From Paracoccaceae bacterium (GTDB taxonomy: Bacteria > Pseudomonadota > Alphaproteobacteria > Rhodobacterales > Rhodobacteraceae), in assembly GCA_009920815.1 (NCBI GenBank), contig RFZH01000015.1, positions 1 through 23,728 of the forward strand: a stretch of DNA of 23,728 nt, given 5' to 3'. How positions within the stretch are numbered: position 1 is the stretch's first letter; every line of letters starts with the position of its first letter. The translations under genes were made by a program, and so were the position numbers. Below the pieces are notes generated by a model, which had not been told where the DNA came from, did no database searches, and saw only the letters and a program-made list of their open reading frames with translations. Below, piece by piece: positions 1 through 7,029 of the stretch.

Positions 1-410
1 GACGCGAAAGGACCGTAATAAGCGCCTTTTTCTTTTTTGGCGCCGCGGTGTTTTTTGATTTGGGGAAAGTCGTGATCGGTGGTTACCAAGATATTTGGAA
101 ATGACTTATCATCACGCAAAAGTACGTTATAGCGCGGTTTAAGTTGTTTGATTAGATTTTGTTCTAACAACAACGCCTCTGTTTCAGTTTTTGTTGTGAG
201 AAACATCATTTGCGTTGTTTCAGAAATCATACGCGCGATGCGCGCCGAATGCCCAGATAGCCGAGCATAATTGGAAACACGGTTTTTTAGATTGCGTGCT
301 TTTCCAACATAAAGGACACGCGCTTGGGCATCCAACATACGATATACGCCAGGTGAACTATCTAGCTTTTTAACATAGTCGTGGATCAGTTCATGGCCAA
401 TTTTGGTCAT
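1..410 (-). CDS. uvrC: UvrABC system protein C, N-terminal part (cut by window edge)
   Basis: Nucleotide excision repair endonuclease subunit that makes the dual incisions around a lesion with UvrB. Only the first ~136 codons are in the window; the gene runs off the left edge. The GIY-YIG nuclease domain is clear: GVY at residues 21-23, YVG at 34-36 with Arg39 following in GKARNLKNRV, then the conserved stretch through ALLLEQNLIKQLKPRYN and LLRDDKSFPNI, ending in KGAYYGPFAS. The ATG at 408-410 is preceded by a GGAGAA ribosome binding site a few bases upstream. The gene has its own 324-bp upstream region with a plausible promoter and a DnaA box. Identity is very secure; the nuclease C-half and HhH domain cannot be seen. 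Confidence 0.95.
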   Translation of the reverse strand, partial: MTKIGHELIHDYVKKLDSSPGVYRMLDAQARVLYVGKARNLKNRVSNYARLSGHSARIARMISETTQMMFLTTKTETEALLLEQNLIKQLKPRYNVLLRDDKSFPNILVTTDHDFPQIKKHRGAKKEKGAYYGPFA

Positions 411-451
411 TTTCTCCTACCGCATTTTCGAAGCTTTAGTTATGGGGCGAT

Positions 452-481
452 TCTATACCGTGCTGCAACGTTCCCGATCAA
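452..481 (-). promoter_or_regulatory. Probable uvrC promoter
   Basis: On the minus strand, a -35 like TTGATC (476-481) lies 18 bp from a -10 like TATAGA (452-457), each 4/6 to the sigma70-type consensus. The predicted start is about 35 nt upstream of the uvrC ATG, leaving room for its GGAGAA site. A GANTC site (449-453), the CcrM methylation target in alphaproteobacteria, abuts the -10; such a site occurs about every 256 bp by chance. Inference from sequence only. Confidence 0.4.
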
Positions 482-510
482 AGTTCAAGGCAAATTCTTT
501 CCACGAAAGC

Positions 511-519
511 TGTGGATAA
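511..519 (-). promoter_or_regulatory. DnaA box (perfect TTATCCACA)
   Basis: Minus-strand TTATCCACA, the canonical high-affinity DnaA 9-mer. It sits about 30 bp upstream of the proposed uvrC -35. A related TTATCTCCA, with two mismatches, follows at 524-532 in the same orientation. Binding is inferred from consensus; a perfect 9-mer is expected by chance about once per 130 kb counting both strands. Confidence 0.5.
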
Positions 520-575
520 GTCTGGAGATAACTTCTCATGAGATGCAATTTTCCTTTGTTTTTAGCGCACTTCTG

Positions 576-597
576 AAAAATGCCTAAAAAATAGGCA
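576..597 (-). terminator. Weak rho-independent terminator-like hairpin
   Basis: Read on the minus strand: a 6-bp stem TGCCTA/TAGGCA (592-597 with 581-586) around a TTTTT loop, followed at once by a TTTTT run (576-580). The stem is short, so efficiency would be low. It lies 138 nt after the SDR stop codon and upstream of the uvrC promoter, the right place to end the upstream minus-strand transcription unit. Confidence 0.4.
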
Positions 598-668
598 ATT
601 TTATAAGGGTTTGATTTTATTATATAAAAAATTTTCATATCAGCAAATGACTGAAATTACTGCATTTT

Positions 669-686
669 TGACATTTCTCGATGTCA
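669..686. repeat. 18-bp inverted repeat TGACAT-N6-ATGTCA
   Basis: Perfect 6-bp arms TGACAT/ATGTCA around TTCTCG, with a further TGACA at 693-697. There is no T-run on either side, so it is not an obvious terminator. It may be an operator or simply a small hairpin downstream of the SDR gene. Confidence 0.3.
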
Positions 687-718
687 GATTTATGACAGGC
701 TTAACAACTTTTTCCTGA

Positions 719-727
719 CGTGCATAA
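719..727 (-). promoter_or_regulatory. DnaA-box-like 9-mer TTATGCACG
   Basis: Minus-strand TTATGCACG, 8/9 to TTATNCACA, in the same orientation as the perfect box 200 bp away, on the other side of the AT-rich core. Alone it would not be worth reporting. Confidence 0.25.
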
Positions 728-734
728 CTTTCGT

Positions 735-1511
735 CTACTCGACGCCTATTATGTCGGGTGTTTTCCAACCCAAATGCTGTCCACCATCCGCGCACAGCAA
801 CTGTCCGGTCACAGATTTAGCGTCTAAAAAGTATCCCAAAGCCGTACAAATATCGTCGGGATCAGAGCCACGCTGTAAAACTGTGTTCATGCGCTGAGCG
901 GCAAAGTGATCTTTGGTCTGCCTTGCCCCCTGAATCGTTGGACCCGGCCCAATTGCGTTCACACGTATATCAGGAGCCAAACCACGCGCAGCGGTCTGGG
1001 TAAAGGCCCAAAGGCCCATTTTCGCAACTGTATAGCTCATAAAATCAGGTGTGAGCTTTCGTACCCGTTGATCTAGCATATTGATGATCACAGACTGTGA
1101 AACAGGTTCGCCATGATCATCGAAAGTCGCCTTTGGCGCTTGCTGGGCAAAACGTTGTGACAATACCACGGGGGCGCGCAAGTTGCTTTCGATATGCCGA
1201 TCCCAAGAAAGACGCGACGCACTTTCCAGAGTGTCATATTCAAAAACTGACGCATTGTTAATAAGACAGCTTAACGGCCCGCCGAGCCCCTCAACCGCTC
1301 GGTCGATAAGTGTTTGAACCTGATCCTCGTCCAATATATCAGCGCACAACGCAACAGATTTAACCCCACGCGCGCGAATGTCTGCGACCGTTCGCTCTGC
1401 TTCCGCTTGCGATGAATGATAATGGATTGCCACATCAAATCCGCGATCCGCCAAATAAAGCGCCATCGCGCGCCCCAAGCGTTTTGCCCCACCTGTTACC
1501 AATGCGCGCAT
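735..1511 (-). CDS. SDR oxidoreductase, pteridine reductase / FolM-like
   Basis: Short-chain dehydrogenase of 258 aa, probably an NADPH-dependent pterin reductase. The N-terminus LVTGGAKRLGRAMALYL with HYHSS after beta-2 closely resembles trypanosomatid PTR1 (TGAAKRLG, HYHRS). The catalytic triad matches PTR1 rather than a classical SDR: Asp147 (NMLDQRV) replaces the usual Ser, 13 residues before Tyr160 and 17 before Lys164 (SYTVAK), the same spacing as PTR1 Asp181/Tyr194/Lys198. NNAS is at 85-88. The ATG at 1509-1511 follows a GGGGG-containing leader, 12 bp after the antiporter stop, so the two are probably co-transcribed. The pterin substrate is inferred from motifs; a generic SDR cannot be excluded. 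Confidence 0.85.
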   Translation of the reverse strand: MRALVTGGAKRLGRAMALYLADRGFDVAIHYHSSQAEAERTVADIRARGVKSVALCADILDEDQVQTLIDRAVEGLGGPLSCLINNASVFEYDTLESASRLSWDRHIESNLRAPVVLSQRFAQQAPKATFDDHGEPVSQSVIINMLDQRVRKLTPDFMSYTVAKMGLWAFTQTAARGLAPDIRVNAIGPGPTIQGARQTKDHFAAQRMNTVLQRGSDPDDICTALGYFLDAKSVTGQLLCADGGQHLGWKTPDIIGVE

Positions 1512-1523
1512 ATTACCCCCAGC

Positions 1524-2462
1524 TTACAAAATTAAATACATAACATAGCCGATATAGAGAACCGTCAAAAAGATGCCCCAGCTTCTAGTGAGTTGGCGCC
1601 CAAAAAACACGAACGGAACCAAAACAAGAGAAGCACCAAGCATCACCCATAAATCGACTTGCACGAAACTTTGGTCGACATCAAGCGGCGCGAACAAACT
1701 CGCAACCCCAATAATTCCTAACAAGTTGAATAGATTAGAGCCAATGACATTCCCTAGGGCGACGTCTGCCTGCCGGCGGGTGGCAGCCATGATCGTTGTA
1801 GAAAACTCAGGAAGCGATGTCCCCAAAGCGACAAGCGTCAACCCAATGACTGTTTCACTTACACCATACTGACGCGCAATAATTGTAGCATTATTAACCA
1901 AAATATCTGCTCCCAAGGGTAAGCCAATCAATCCCAAACCAAGAAACAAGAGAATCTTGCCCATAGAAATAGAGGCGTCTGCGCCTTCAAGCTCTACGTC
2001 TTCATTTGTCGCTTTACGATGCTTGCGCGCATCTTGTGTCGCATCAAATAAAAACAGAGCAAGCGCACCCAACAAAACCAAGCCCTGCCAAATTGCAAAT
2101 TGTCCCGTAAAGGCAAGGCCAATAAACAATGCCGTGGCCAAAAGCATCGCGACATAAGTCTTGCGCGTTTCACAATCACGCGTGTCCAACGCTGTGATAA
2201 TTGCCGGGATACCCAAAACCAAAAGGACGTTTGCAGTATTGGATCCCACAACATTTCCCAACGCGATGCCTGCGGCACCATCCAGCGCAGCCTTGATTGC
2301 AATTATCAACTCAGGCGCAGAGGTACCGAACGCAACAATCGTCAAAGACACAATCAGCGCAGGAATACCAAGCCTGAGGCTTAGATTGACGGCGCCACGC
2401 ACCAGAAAATCGCCAGCAACAAGCAAAATGATTAAGCCAACAACAGACATGAACCAAATCAT
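1524..2462 (-). CDS. Calcium/sodium antiporter (CaCA family, YrbG type)
   Basis: Inner-membrane cation exchanger of 312 aa, close to the length of E. coli YrbG. It shows the duplicated alpha-repeats of the CaCA superfamily: GTSAPE at 46-51 with GNVVGSN at 69-75 in the first half, and GTSLPE followed by GNVIGSN near 219-245 in the second. The rest is a series of hydrophobic helices split by a charged loop around 145-168 (ATQDARKHRKATNEDVELEG). The ATG at 2460-2462 has an AGGAGTG site 8-9 nt upstream. It lies 12 bp after the small zinc-ribbon gene and 12 bp before the SDR. The exchange reaction (Ca2+ for Na+ or H+) is family knowledge. Confidence 0.92.
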   Translation of the reverse strand: MIWFMSVVGLIILLVAGDFLVRGAVNLSLRLGIPALIVSLTIVAFGTSAPELIIAIKAALDGAAGIALGNVVGSNTANVLLVLGIPAIITALDTRDCETRKTYVAMLLATALFIGLAFTGQFAIWQGLVLLGALALFLFDATQDARKHRKATNEDVELEGADASISMGKILLFLGLGLIGLPLGADILVNNATIIARQYGVSETVIGLTLVALGTSLPEFSTTIMAATRRQADVALGNVIGSNLFNLLGIIGVASLFAPLDVDQSFVQVDLWVMLGASLVLVPFVFFGRQLTRSWGIFLTVLYIGYVMYLIL

Positions 2463-2474
2463 GATGGATCACTC

Positions 2475-2636
2475 CTATTTTTGTGCGCAATTACAGGTAC
2501 TGCGCCCGATTTGATGTTTGCCGCAACGCTTACACTTTCGGATGCCAAGTTTAGACGGTTTTGGGAGTCTAAGCTTACCAAACATCGCCAACACCATCAT
2601 CCCCACAAGAAAGAGGACAACTACCTTGATTATCAT
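2475..2636 (-). CDS. Small membrane-anchored zinc-ribbon-like protein, unknown function
   Basis: A 53-aa protein: an N-terminal hydrophobic helix (MIIKVVVLFLVGMMVLAMFG), a basic linker, then KCKRCGKHQIGRSTCNCAQK with Cys in a CxxC...CxC pattern like a small treble-clef or zinc ribbon. I prefer the ATG at 2634-2636 because the upstream peptidase ends TGA one base before it (TGATATG), a typical reinitiation junction. An earlier ATG at 2657 would overlap the peptidase and prepend MRSLDCD. Similar small proteins seem to sit beside the S49 peptidase in other Rhodobacteraceae, but that is from memory. Function unknown; position suggests a membrane partner of the peptidase or antiporter. Confidence 0.75.
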   Translation of the reverse strand: MIIKVVVLFLVGMMVLAMFGKLRLPKPSKLGIRKCKRCGKHQIGRSTCNCAQK

Positions 2637-2637
2637 A

Positions 2638-3441
2638 TCACAATCCAAACTGCGCAAAGGCCGCGCGCTCTTCTATCGATCCGATACCTTGATCAAACAA
2701 TGATATGCCGAACCGTTTTCCCCAACCTTGCTTTGGGCCATATGTTCTGAACCGAACCCTATCGCCAAATCGATCTTGCATCACCGGCACCAAATGGCCA
2801 ATCCCATCAACAAGGCCTACATCAATTGCCGATCGGCCTGTCCAGATTTCGCCAGTAAATAAATCACGATCCAGCGCTAACTTGGTACCACGGTGGTGCG
2901 TCACATGGGATTTGAAATTCTCATGTATTTCCTCTAGCAGCTTCTTTAAGCGCTCAACATCCTCAGGATTTTCGGGACGGAACGGATCTAACTGCGATTT
3001 AGAACTGCCCGCGGTGTAAACTCTGCGTTCAACGCCGTAGCGGTTTAAAAGCTCATGCACGCCGAAGCCCGCAGAAATGACACCAATTGAACCTACGATT
3101 GAGGAATCATCTGCGAATATTTCATCCGCCGTCACAGCCAGCCAATAGCCACCAGATGCCGCTACATCTTCGACAAACGCAAACACAGGCGTTTTGGTTT
3201 CGTGTGCTAAACGGCGAATACGCTTACCTATTAATGACGATTGAACGGGCGAGCCCCCTGGCGAATTAATGGACAAAGCCACCGCATCAGGTTTGCCTTT
3301 TTTGAACGCACGCTCCAAAACTGGTGCAAACGTTTGATCATTTAAAGTCGCACGACCAGATGCCGAAATTAATCCACTCATGCGGACAACGGCAACCGTA
3401 GGGCGTTTTTTTACAAATGGTAATTTCATCATTTGCAGCAT
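2638..3441 (-). CDS. S49 family (SppA/SohB-like) serine peptidase
   Basis: Serine-lysine peptidase of 267 aa, the short single-domain form of the signal-peptide peptidase A family. SINSPGGSPVQ (57-67) forms the oxyanion region and AASGGYW carries the candidate nucleophile Ser96. Lys148 in GSSKSQLDPF is 52 residues later, the same spacing as the Ser147/Lys199 dyad of Bacillus subtilis SppA. GEIWTGRSAIDVGLVDGIG is the usual C-terminal signature. I see no signal peptide or transmembrane helix, so it is probably cytoplasmic or membrane-associated. The start is uncertain: the leader before ATG 3439-3441 has no clear Shine-Dalgarno, and Met4 or Met5 is equally possible. It is 53 bp after hemE and coupled to the small zinc-ribbon gene. 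Confidence 0.9.
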   Translation of the reverse strand: MLQMMKLPFVKKRPTVAVVRMSGLISASGRATLNDQTFAPVLERAFKKGKPDAVALSINSPGGSPVQSSLIGKRIRRLAHETKTPVFAFVEDVAASGGYWLAVTADEIFADDSSIVGSIGVISAGFGVHELLNRYGVERRVYTAGSSKSQLDPFRPENPEDVERLKKLLEEIHENFKSHVTHHRGTKLALDRDLFTGEIWTGRSAIDVGLVDGIGHLVPVMQDRFGDRVRFRTYGPKQGWGKRFGISLFDQGIGSIEERAAFAQFGL

Positions 3442-3494
3442 GTAGAGGCTCTGACCTGATTTAACAAGGAGAAGGTCGGGCCAATAGCAAACAT

Positions 3495-4532
3495 TTACGC
3501 TGTTCTGTCCTCTCGGACCGTATCGATCATAATTTGAACGTGATCCGGATTCGCATCAGGGGTTATCCCATGACCGAGGTTGAAAATATGGGGACCATTC
3601 GCCAGCGCACGAACAATTTTACGCGTCTCATCTATTAACGCCTGACCGCCCGTCACCATATGAGACGAGGCCAAGTTACCTTGTACACATCCATCTACCT
3701 GCACGTTCTGGGCAACCCACTCAGCCGAGACAGAGTTGTCTATCGCAACACAGTCAGCGCCTGTTGCTTTTGCAAAGCCAACATATTTTTCTTTTGCCTC
3801 ACGTGGAAACGCAATGACGGGAATATGGGGATAGCGCATCTTTAATTCAGAGGTAATTTGACGCGCTGGTTCTAGCGCAAAATCATGGAAATCTTGTCCA
3901 ACCAATGACCCTGCCCAGCTGTCAAAAATCTTTACGACCTCGGCGCCTGCATCGATTTGCGCAGACAAATATTCAATTGTGCTTTGGGTCAATAGATCAA
4001 TAATCTTTGCAAACAAGGCACGGTTTTCCGCCTTTAGCGCATGTGCTGGTCCCTGATCCTTGGTCCCGCGCCCTGCAATCATATAAGTTGCCACGGTCCA
4101 AGGCGCACCGGCAAAACCAATCAATGTAGTTTCACTAGGCAATTCACGGCGCAAAATGCGTACCGTTTCATAGATTGGGTTAAGAGTTTCATGAATATCA
4201 TCGACCGCTTTTAGCTGATTGAATTCGGTGTCAGTTGTCGTTGTGGTCATACGCGGGCCTTCGCCTGTTTCAAACCACAAATCAACACCCAACGCCTGCG
4301 GCAAAAGTAAGATGTCAGCAAACAGGATGGCCGCGTCGAACCCGTAACGCCGAATAGGTTGTAATGTCACCTCGGCAGCAAGCTCGCTGTTGTAGCACAA
4401 AGATAAAAAATCGCCCGCTTGCGCACGAGTCGCCCTGTATTCCGGCAGATACCGACCAGCCTGTCGCATCATCCAAATCGGAGGCGTTTCTAGGGTTTCA
4501 CCGGCCAGCGCGCGCAAAATCTTTTTGGTCAT
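3495..4532 (-). CDS. hemE: Uroporphyrinogen III decarboxylase
   Basis: Converts uroporphyrinogen III to coproporphyrinogen III by four decarboxylations; cytosolic heme pathway. The protein is 345 aa (E. coli HemE is 354). Signature 1 is PPIWMMRQAGRYLPEYR with substrate-binding Arg23 and Arg27; Asp73 (LFADILLLPQALG) is the catalytic Asp equivalent; signature 2 is GFAGAPWTVATYM. The C-terminus FNLGHGITPDANPDHV is typical. The ATG at 4530-4532 has only a weak AAGG/AAAGA-type site. It diverges from hemC across 99 bp, the same arrangement reported for Rhodobacter capsulatus hemC/hemE, and probably leads the downstream peptidase-antiporter-SDR run. Confidence 0.97.
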   Translation of the reverse strand: MTKKILRALAGETLETPPIWMMRQAGRYLPEYRATRAQAGDFLSLCYNSELAAEVTLQPIRRYGFDAAILFADILLLPQALGVDLWFETGEGPRMTTTTTDTEFNQLKAVDDIHETLNPIYETVRILRRELPSETTLIGFAGAPWTVATYMIAGRGTKDQGPAHALKAENRALFAKIIDLLTQSTIEYLSAQIDAGAEVVKIFDSWAGSLVGQDFHDFALEPARQITSELKMRYPHIPVIAFPREAKEKYVGFAKATGADCVAIDNSVSAEWVAQNVQVDGCVQGNLASSHMVTGGQALIDETRKIVRALANGPHIFNLGHGITPDANPDHVQIMIDTVREDRTA

Positions 4533-4631
4533 CGTATCTTTTTACCTTTTTTCTTACCTTCGTCTCGTCAAATGACCAAGATGTCAAGTTCAGTTCTTGT
4601 CTTGGCGTAAAGAGCGGCTTAAACATTCTGT
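4533..4631. promoter_or_regulatory. hemE-hemC divergent promoter region
   Basis: The 99-bp gap must hold both promoters. For hemC, TTGTCT (4597-4602), 17 bp, then TAAACA (4620-4625) is the best pair and would start transcription at 4632, the A of the hemC ATG. For hemE, TTGACA (minus, 4582-4587) is a perfect -35, but no good -10 lies 16-18 bp away; TTGGTC with TAAGAA is an alternative. A 10-bp palindrome GTCAAATGAC (4567-4576) and a second GTCAA at 4583-4587 could be a shared operator. No FNR box or DnaA box is present. Confidence 0.4.
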
Positions 4632-5579
4632 ATGAAACATGATTTACCGTCCCCCGCCTCACCCCTAAAAATCGGCACTCGCGGATCCCCGCTCGCGTTA
4701 GCGCAAGCCTATGAAACGCGACAGCGGTTGATGGCTGCGTTTGATTTGGACGAGGCATGTTTTGAAATCATTGTGATCAAAACAACTGGGGATCGTATTT
4801 TGGATCGCCCGTTAAAAGAAATAGGTGGCAAGGGCCTTTTCACCAAAGAAATCGAAGAGGATATGCTTTCCGGTAAAATCGACATCGCTGTGCATTCCAT
4901 GAAAGATATGCCCACGCTGCAGCCTGGTGGGTTAGTGCTGGATACCTATCTCCCAAGAGAGGACGTACGTGACGCCTTTGTGTCATTAAACCACGACACA
5001 TTGGAAAGCCTGCCCCCTGGCTCAAATTTAGGCAGCTCAAGCCTCCGGCGTCGTGCCCAGCTTATGTTGAAACGCCCTGATCTAAATGTCGTCGAATTTC
5101 GCGGAAATGTTCAAACGCGCCTTAAAAAATTGCAAGACAATGTGGCCGATGCAACATTTCTGGCGGCGGCAGGGCTAAATCGGTTAGGGATGTCAGAAAT
5201 TATCAAGTCTTATTTGGAAACCGATGTGATGTTGCCGGCTGTAGCACAGGGTGCGATCGGAATTGAACGGCGACAAGACGATGCCAGATCGGCACATTTG
5301 TTGGCCGCAATCCATCATACCGAGACAGGTCAACGGCTGGCAGCAGAGCGTGCATTTTTGGCCGCGCTTGATGGATCTTGTGAAACCCCCATCGCAGGCT
5401 TGGCCGAATTAGATGGTTCAACCCTACGCTTGCGCGGTGAGGTGATACGTCCCGACGGATCAGAAGCAATCAATGATGATCAAACAGCACCCATCGAAGA
5501 TGGCGCAGAGCTTGGGCGTGAAATGGCGCAAAAGCTTTTGTCGACCGCGGGGCCGGGTTTCTTTGACTGGAAAAACTAA
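4632..5579 (+). CDS. hemC: Porphobilinogen deaminase (hydroxymethylbilane synthase)
   Basis: Assembles four porphobilinogens into hydroxymethylbilane. The protein is 315 aa. The N-terminus PLKIGTRGSPLALAQA is diagnostic; HSMKDMP carries catalytic Asp92; SSSLRRRAQL and FRGNVQTRLKKL are the cofactor- and substrate-binding Arg motifs; Cys250 in LDGSCETPIAG attaches the dipyrromethane cofactor. The start is the ATG at 4632, which fits family N-termini, but no Shine-Dalgarno precedes it and the likely -10 ends seven bases upstream, so the mRNA may be leaderless. Its TAA (5577-5579) overlaps the TAG of the convergent FAD dehydrogenase in a shared CTAA. Confidence 0.97.
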   Translation: MKHDLPSPASPLKIGTRGSPLALAQAYETRQRLMAAFDLDEACFEIIVIKTTGDRILDRPLKEIGGKGLFTKEIEEDMLSGKIDIAVHSMKDMPTLQPGGLVLDTYLPREDVRDAFVSLNHDTLESLPPGSNLGSSSLRRRAQLMLKRPDLNVVEFRGNVQTRLKKLQDNVADATFLAAAGLNRLGMSEIIKSYLETDVMLPAVAQGAIGIERRQDDARSAHLLAAIHHTETGQRLAAERAFLAALDGSCETPIAGLAELDGSTLRLRGEVIRPDGSEAINDDQTAPIEDGAELGREMAQKLLSTAGPGFFDWKN

Positions 5580-6982
5580 GGTAATACCTTACCTGGGTTC
5601 ATAATATTATTTGGATCAAGCGCCGCTTTAATGCGGCGCATGACGTCCAACGCAACCGCGTCTTTTCTTCGATCCATAGATGACAATTTCGATAGACCGA
5701 TCCCATGTTCGGCAGAAAAGCTTCCGCCAAGTTCTAGCACAATATCTTCTATTTTTTCCATAATCGCATTCTTTAGCACCGGGTCTTTCTTGCTTGCGGA
5801 AACGACGTAATGGATATTGCCGTCGCCAAGATGAGATACCACAAAGGTTCTGAAATCCGGGTCGACCTGTCCTAATTCTTGGCCCGCACGCTCGAGGAAT
5901 TCGGCAACGCGATCCAATGGCAGCGCAACATCATTATTGATGATGTTAGGAAAATTAAAACTCAGTTCCGCCGCGGCTTCGCGCCGTTCCCACATCTGCG
6001 TGCGTTGTGCTTGGTTTTGCGCGACCACTGCATCTAAAACAATTCCTTCTTCAAAGAAATCGGCCAAAATCGCTTCGAACTGATTGACGAGACCGACTTT
6101 TCCTTGGGCATCCGTTTGCGCCAAGGCATCAATGGTTGTCCCCAATTCAACCATTATGTTGACATCATACATTTCATCAAATGGCCCGCGCGCTGATGGA
6201 AAGTGCGCTATGTGCGCCTCAATGTATGATCGGGGCATATATTCAAACGCCTCGACAGAACGGCCGGTTGCTTCTTGGAGTTTATTCAAAACCTTCAATG
6301 CATCGTCCAAATTTGAAACAGCAACCATCGCTGTCGCATAGGCCTTGGGCTTGGGCGATAACTTTAGCACCGCGGCGCTGATGATACCTAGGGTGCCTTC
6401 TGCGCCAATTAAGAGATGTTTTAAATTATAGCCTGAATTGTCTTTGTGTAGCTCGGACATGAGATCCATAATCTCACCCGTCGGCAAAACAACTTCGATA
6501 CCTAAAACCAAGTCGCGCGTATTACCATAGCGTAAAACATTGGACCCACCGGCGTTCGTCCCCAACACACCCCCTATTGTTGCGGATCCCCGTGCGCCAA
6601 AGGTCAGTGGAAATAACAAATCCTGTTCTTCGACCACATTGTGAAGGTTGGATAAGATAACGCCTGCTTCTACGATCGCGATCCGTGCGGTCTTGCGTAT
6701 CTCGCGGACTTTATTGAAACGCTCTGTGCTTATTACGATAGCCCCTTGCGCATGGGTCGCGCCGGTGAGGCCTGTGTTGCCCCCCATCGGCACCACCGCA
6801 ACATTATGACGATTTGCAAGCTTAACGACCGCGGATAATTCCTGTGTATTTGCAGGACGCACAGCAACCAAAGGCTGGCTTGGATATTGCTTCATCCAAT
6901 CAATAGAATAGCGTTCCAAGTCTGCGCCGACGACCACGTTCTTTTCTCCGATTAACGCGGTTAATTCCTGTAAAATGGTCAT
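5576..6982 (-). CDS. FAD-linked D-2-hydroxyacid dehydrogenase (GlcD / D-2-hydroxyglutarate type)
   Basis: Flavoprotein of 468 aa, vanillyl-alcohol-oxidase fold. The FAD-binding half shows GGNTGLTGATHA and FGARGSATIGGVLGTNAGG followed by LRYGNTRDLVLGIEVVLPTGE; the C-terminal cap half shows SHLGDGNIHY and SAEHGIGLSK, the metal and substrate His/Glu motifs of the D-lactate / D-2-hydroxyglutarate dehydrogenase group. It would oxidise a D-2-hydroxyacid to the 2-oxoacid and pass electrons to the quinone pool or an electron-transfer flavoprotein. The exact substrate cannot be read from sequence. The ATG at 6980-6982 has AAGGG about 8 nt upstream. It is last in a minus-strand run after hemF (47-bp gap) and ends in overlap with hemC, so there is no room for its own terminator outside hemC. 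Confidence 0.9.
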   Translation of the reverse strand: MTILQELTALIGEKNVVVGADLERYSIDWMKQYPSQPLVAVRPANTQELSAVVKLANRHNVAVVPMGGNTGLTGATHAQGAIVISTERFNKVREIRKTARIAIVEAGVILSNLHNVVEEQDLLFPLTFGARGSATIGGVLGTNAGGSNVLRYGNTRDLVLGIEVVLPTGEIMDLMSELHKDNSGYNLKHLLIGAEGTLGIISAAVLKLSPKPKAYATAMVAVSNLDDALKVLNKLQEATGRSVEAFEYMPRSYIEAHIAHFPSARGPFDEMYDVNIMVELGTTIDALAQTDAQGKVGLVNQFEAILADFFEEGIVLDAVVAQNQAQRTQMWERREAAAELSFNFPNIINNDVALPLDRVAEFLERAGQELGQVDPDFRTFVVSHLGDGNIHYVVSASKKDPVLKNAIMEKIEDIVLELGGSFSAEHGIGLSKLSSMDRRKDAVALDVMRRIKAALDPNNIMNPGKVLP

Positions 6983-7029
6983 GCAAAGCCCTTAGTCGTT
7001 ATGTTACCCGTATTAATCGCATCTGCGGC

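Larger units (their letters stand above)
411..734. other. AT-rich intergenic region upstream of uvrC
   Basis: The longest non-coding stretch in the window, visibly AT-rich, especially 575-660. It lies downstream of the SDR gene and upstream of uvrC, both on the minus strand. It holds the probable uvrC promoter, a perfect DnaA box (511-519) with a one-mismatch box at 719-727, a terminator-like hairpin (576-597) and an 18-bp inverted repeat (669-686). Short ORFs can be drawn through it (for example minus 453-638), but they have no ribosome binding site or recognisable protein character and run through these elements. Confidence 0.7.

Noticed and set aside
470..486. LexA-like repeat GTTC-N9-GTTC in the uvrC promoter
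   Set aside because: The alphaproteobacterial SOS box is GTTC-N7-GTTC; here the spacing is nine, so LexA binding is not supported even though uvrC is a repair gene.
453..638. 61-aa minus-strand ORF upstream of uvrC (and a 68-aa plus-strand one at 381-587)
   Set aside because: Both are low in coding character, lack a ribosome binding site, and run through the promoter, DnaA box and terminator-like hairpin.
4533..4631. Replication origin beside hemE, as in Caulobacter
   Set aside because: The hemE-hemC gap is only 99 bp, has no DnaA box and no AT-rich core; the only good DnaA box is 4 kb away near uvrC.
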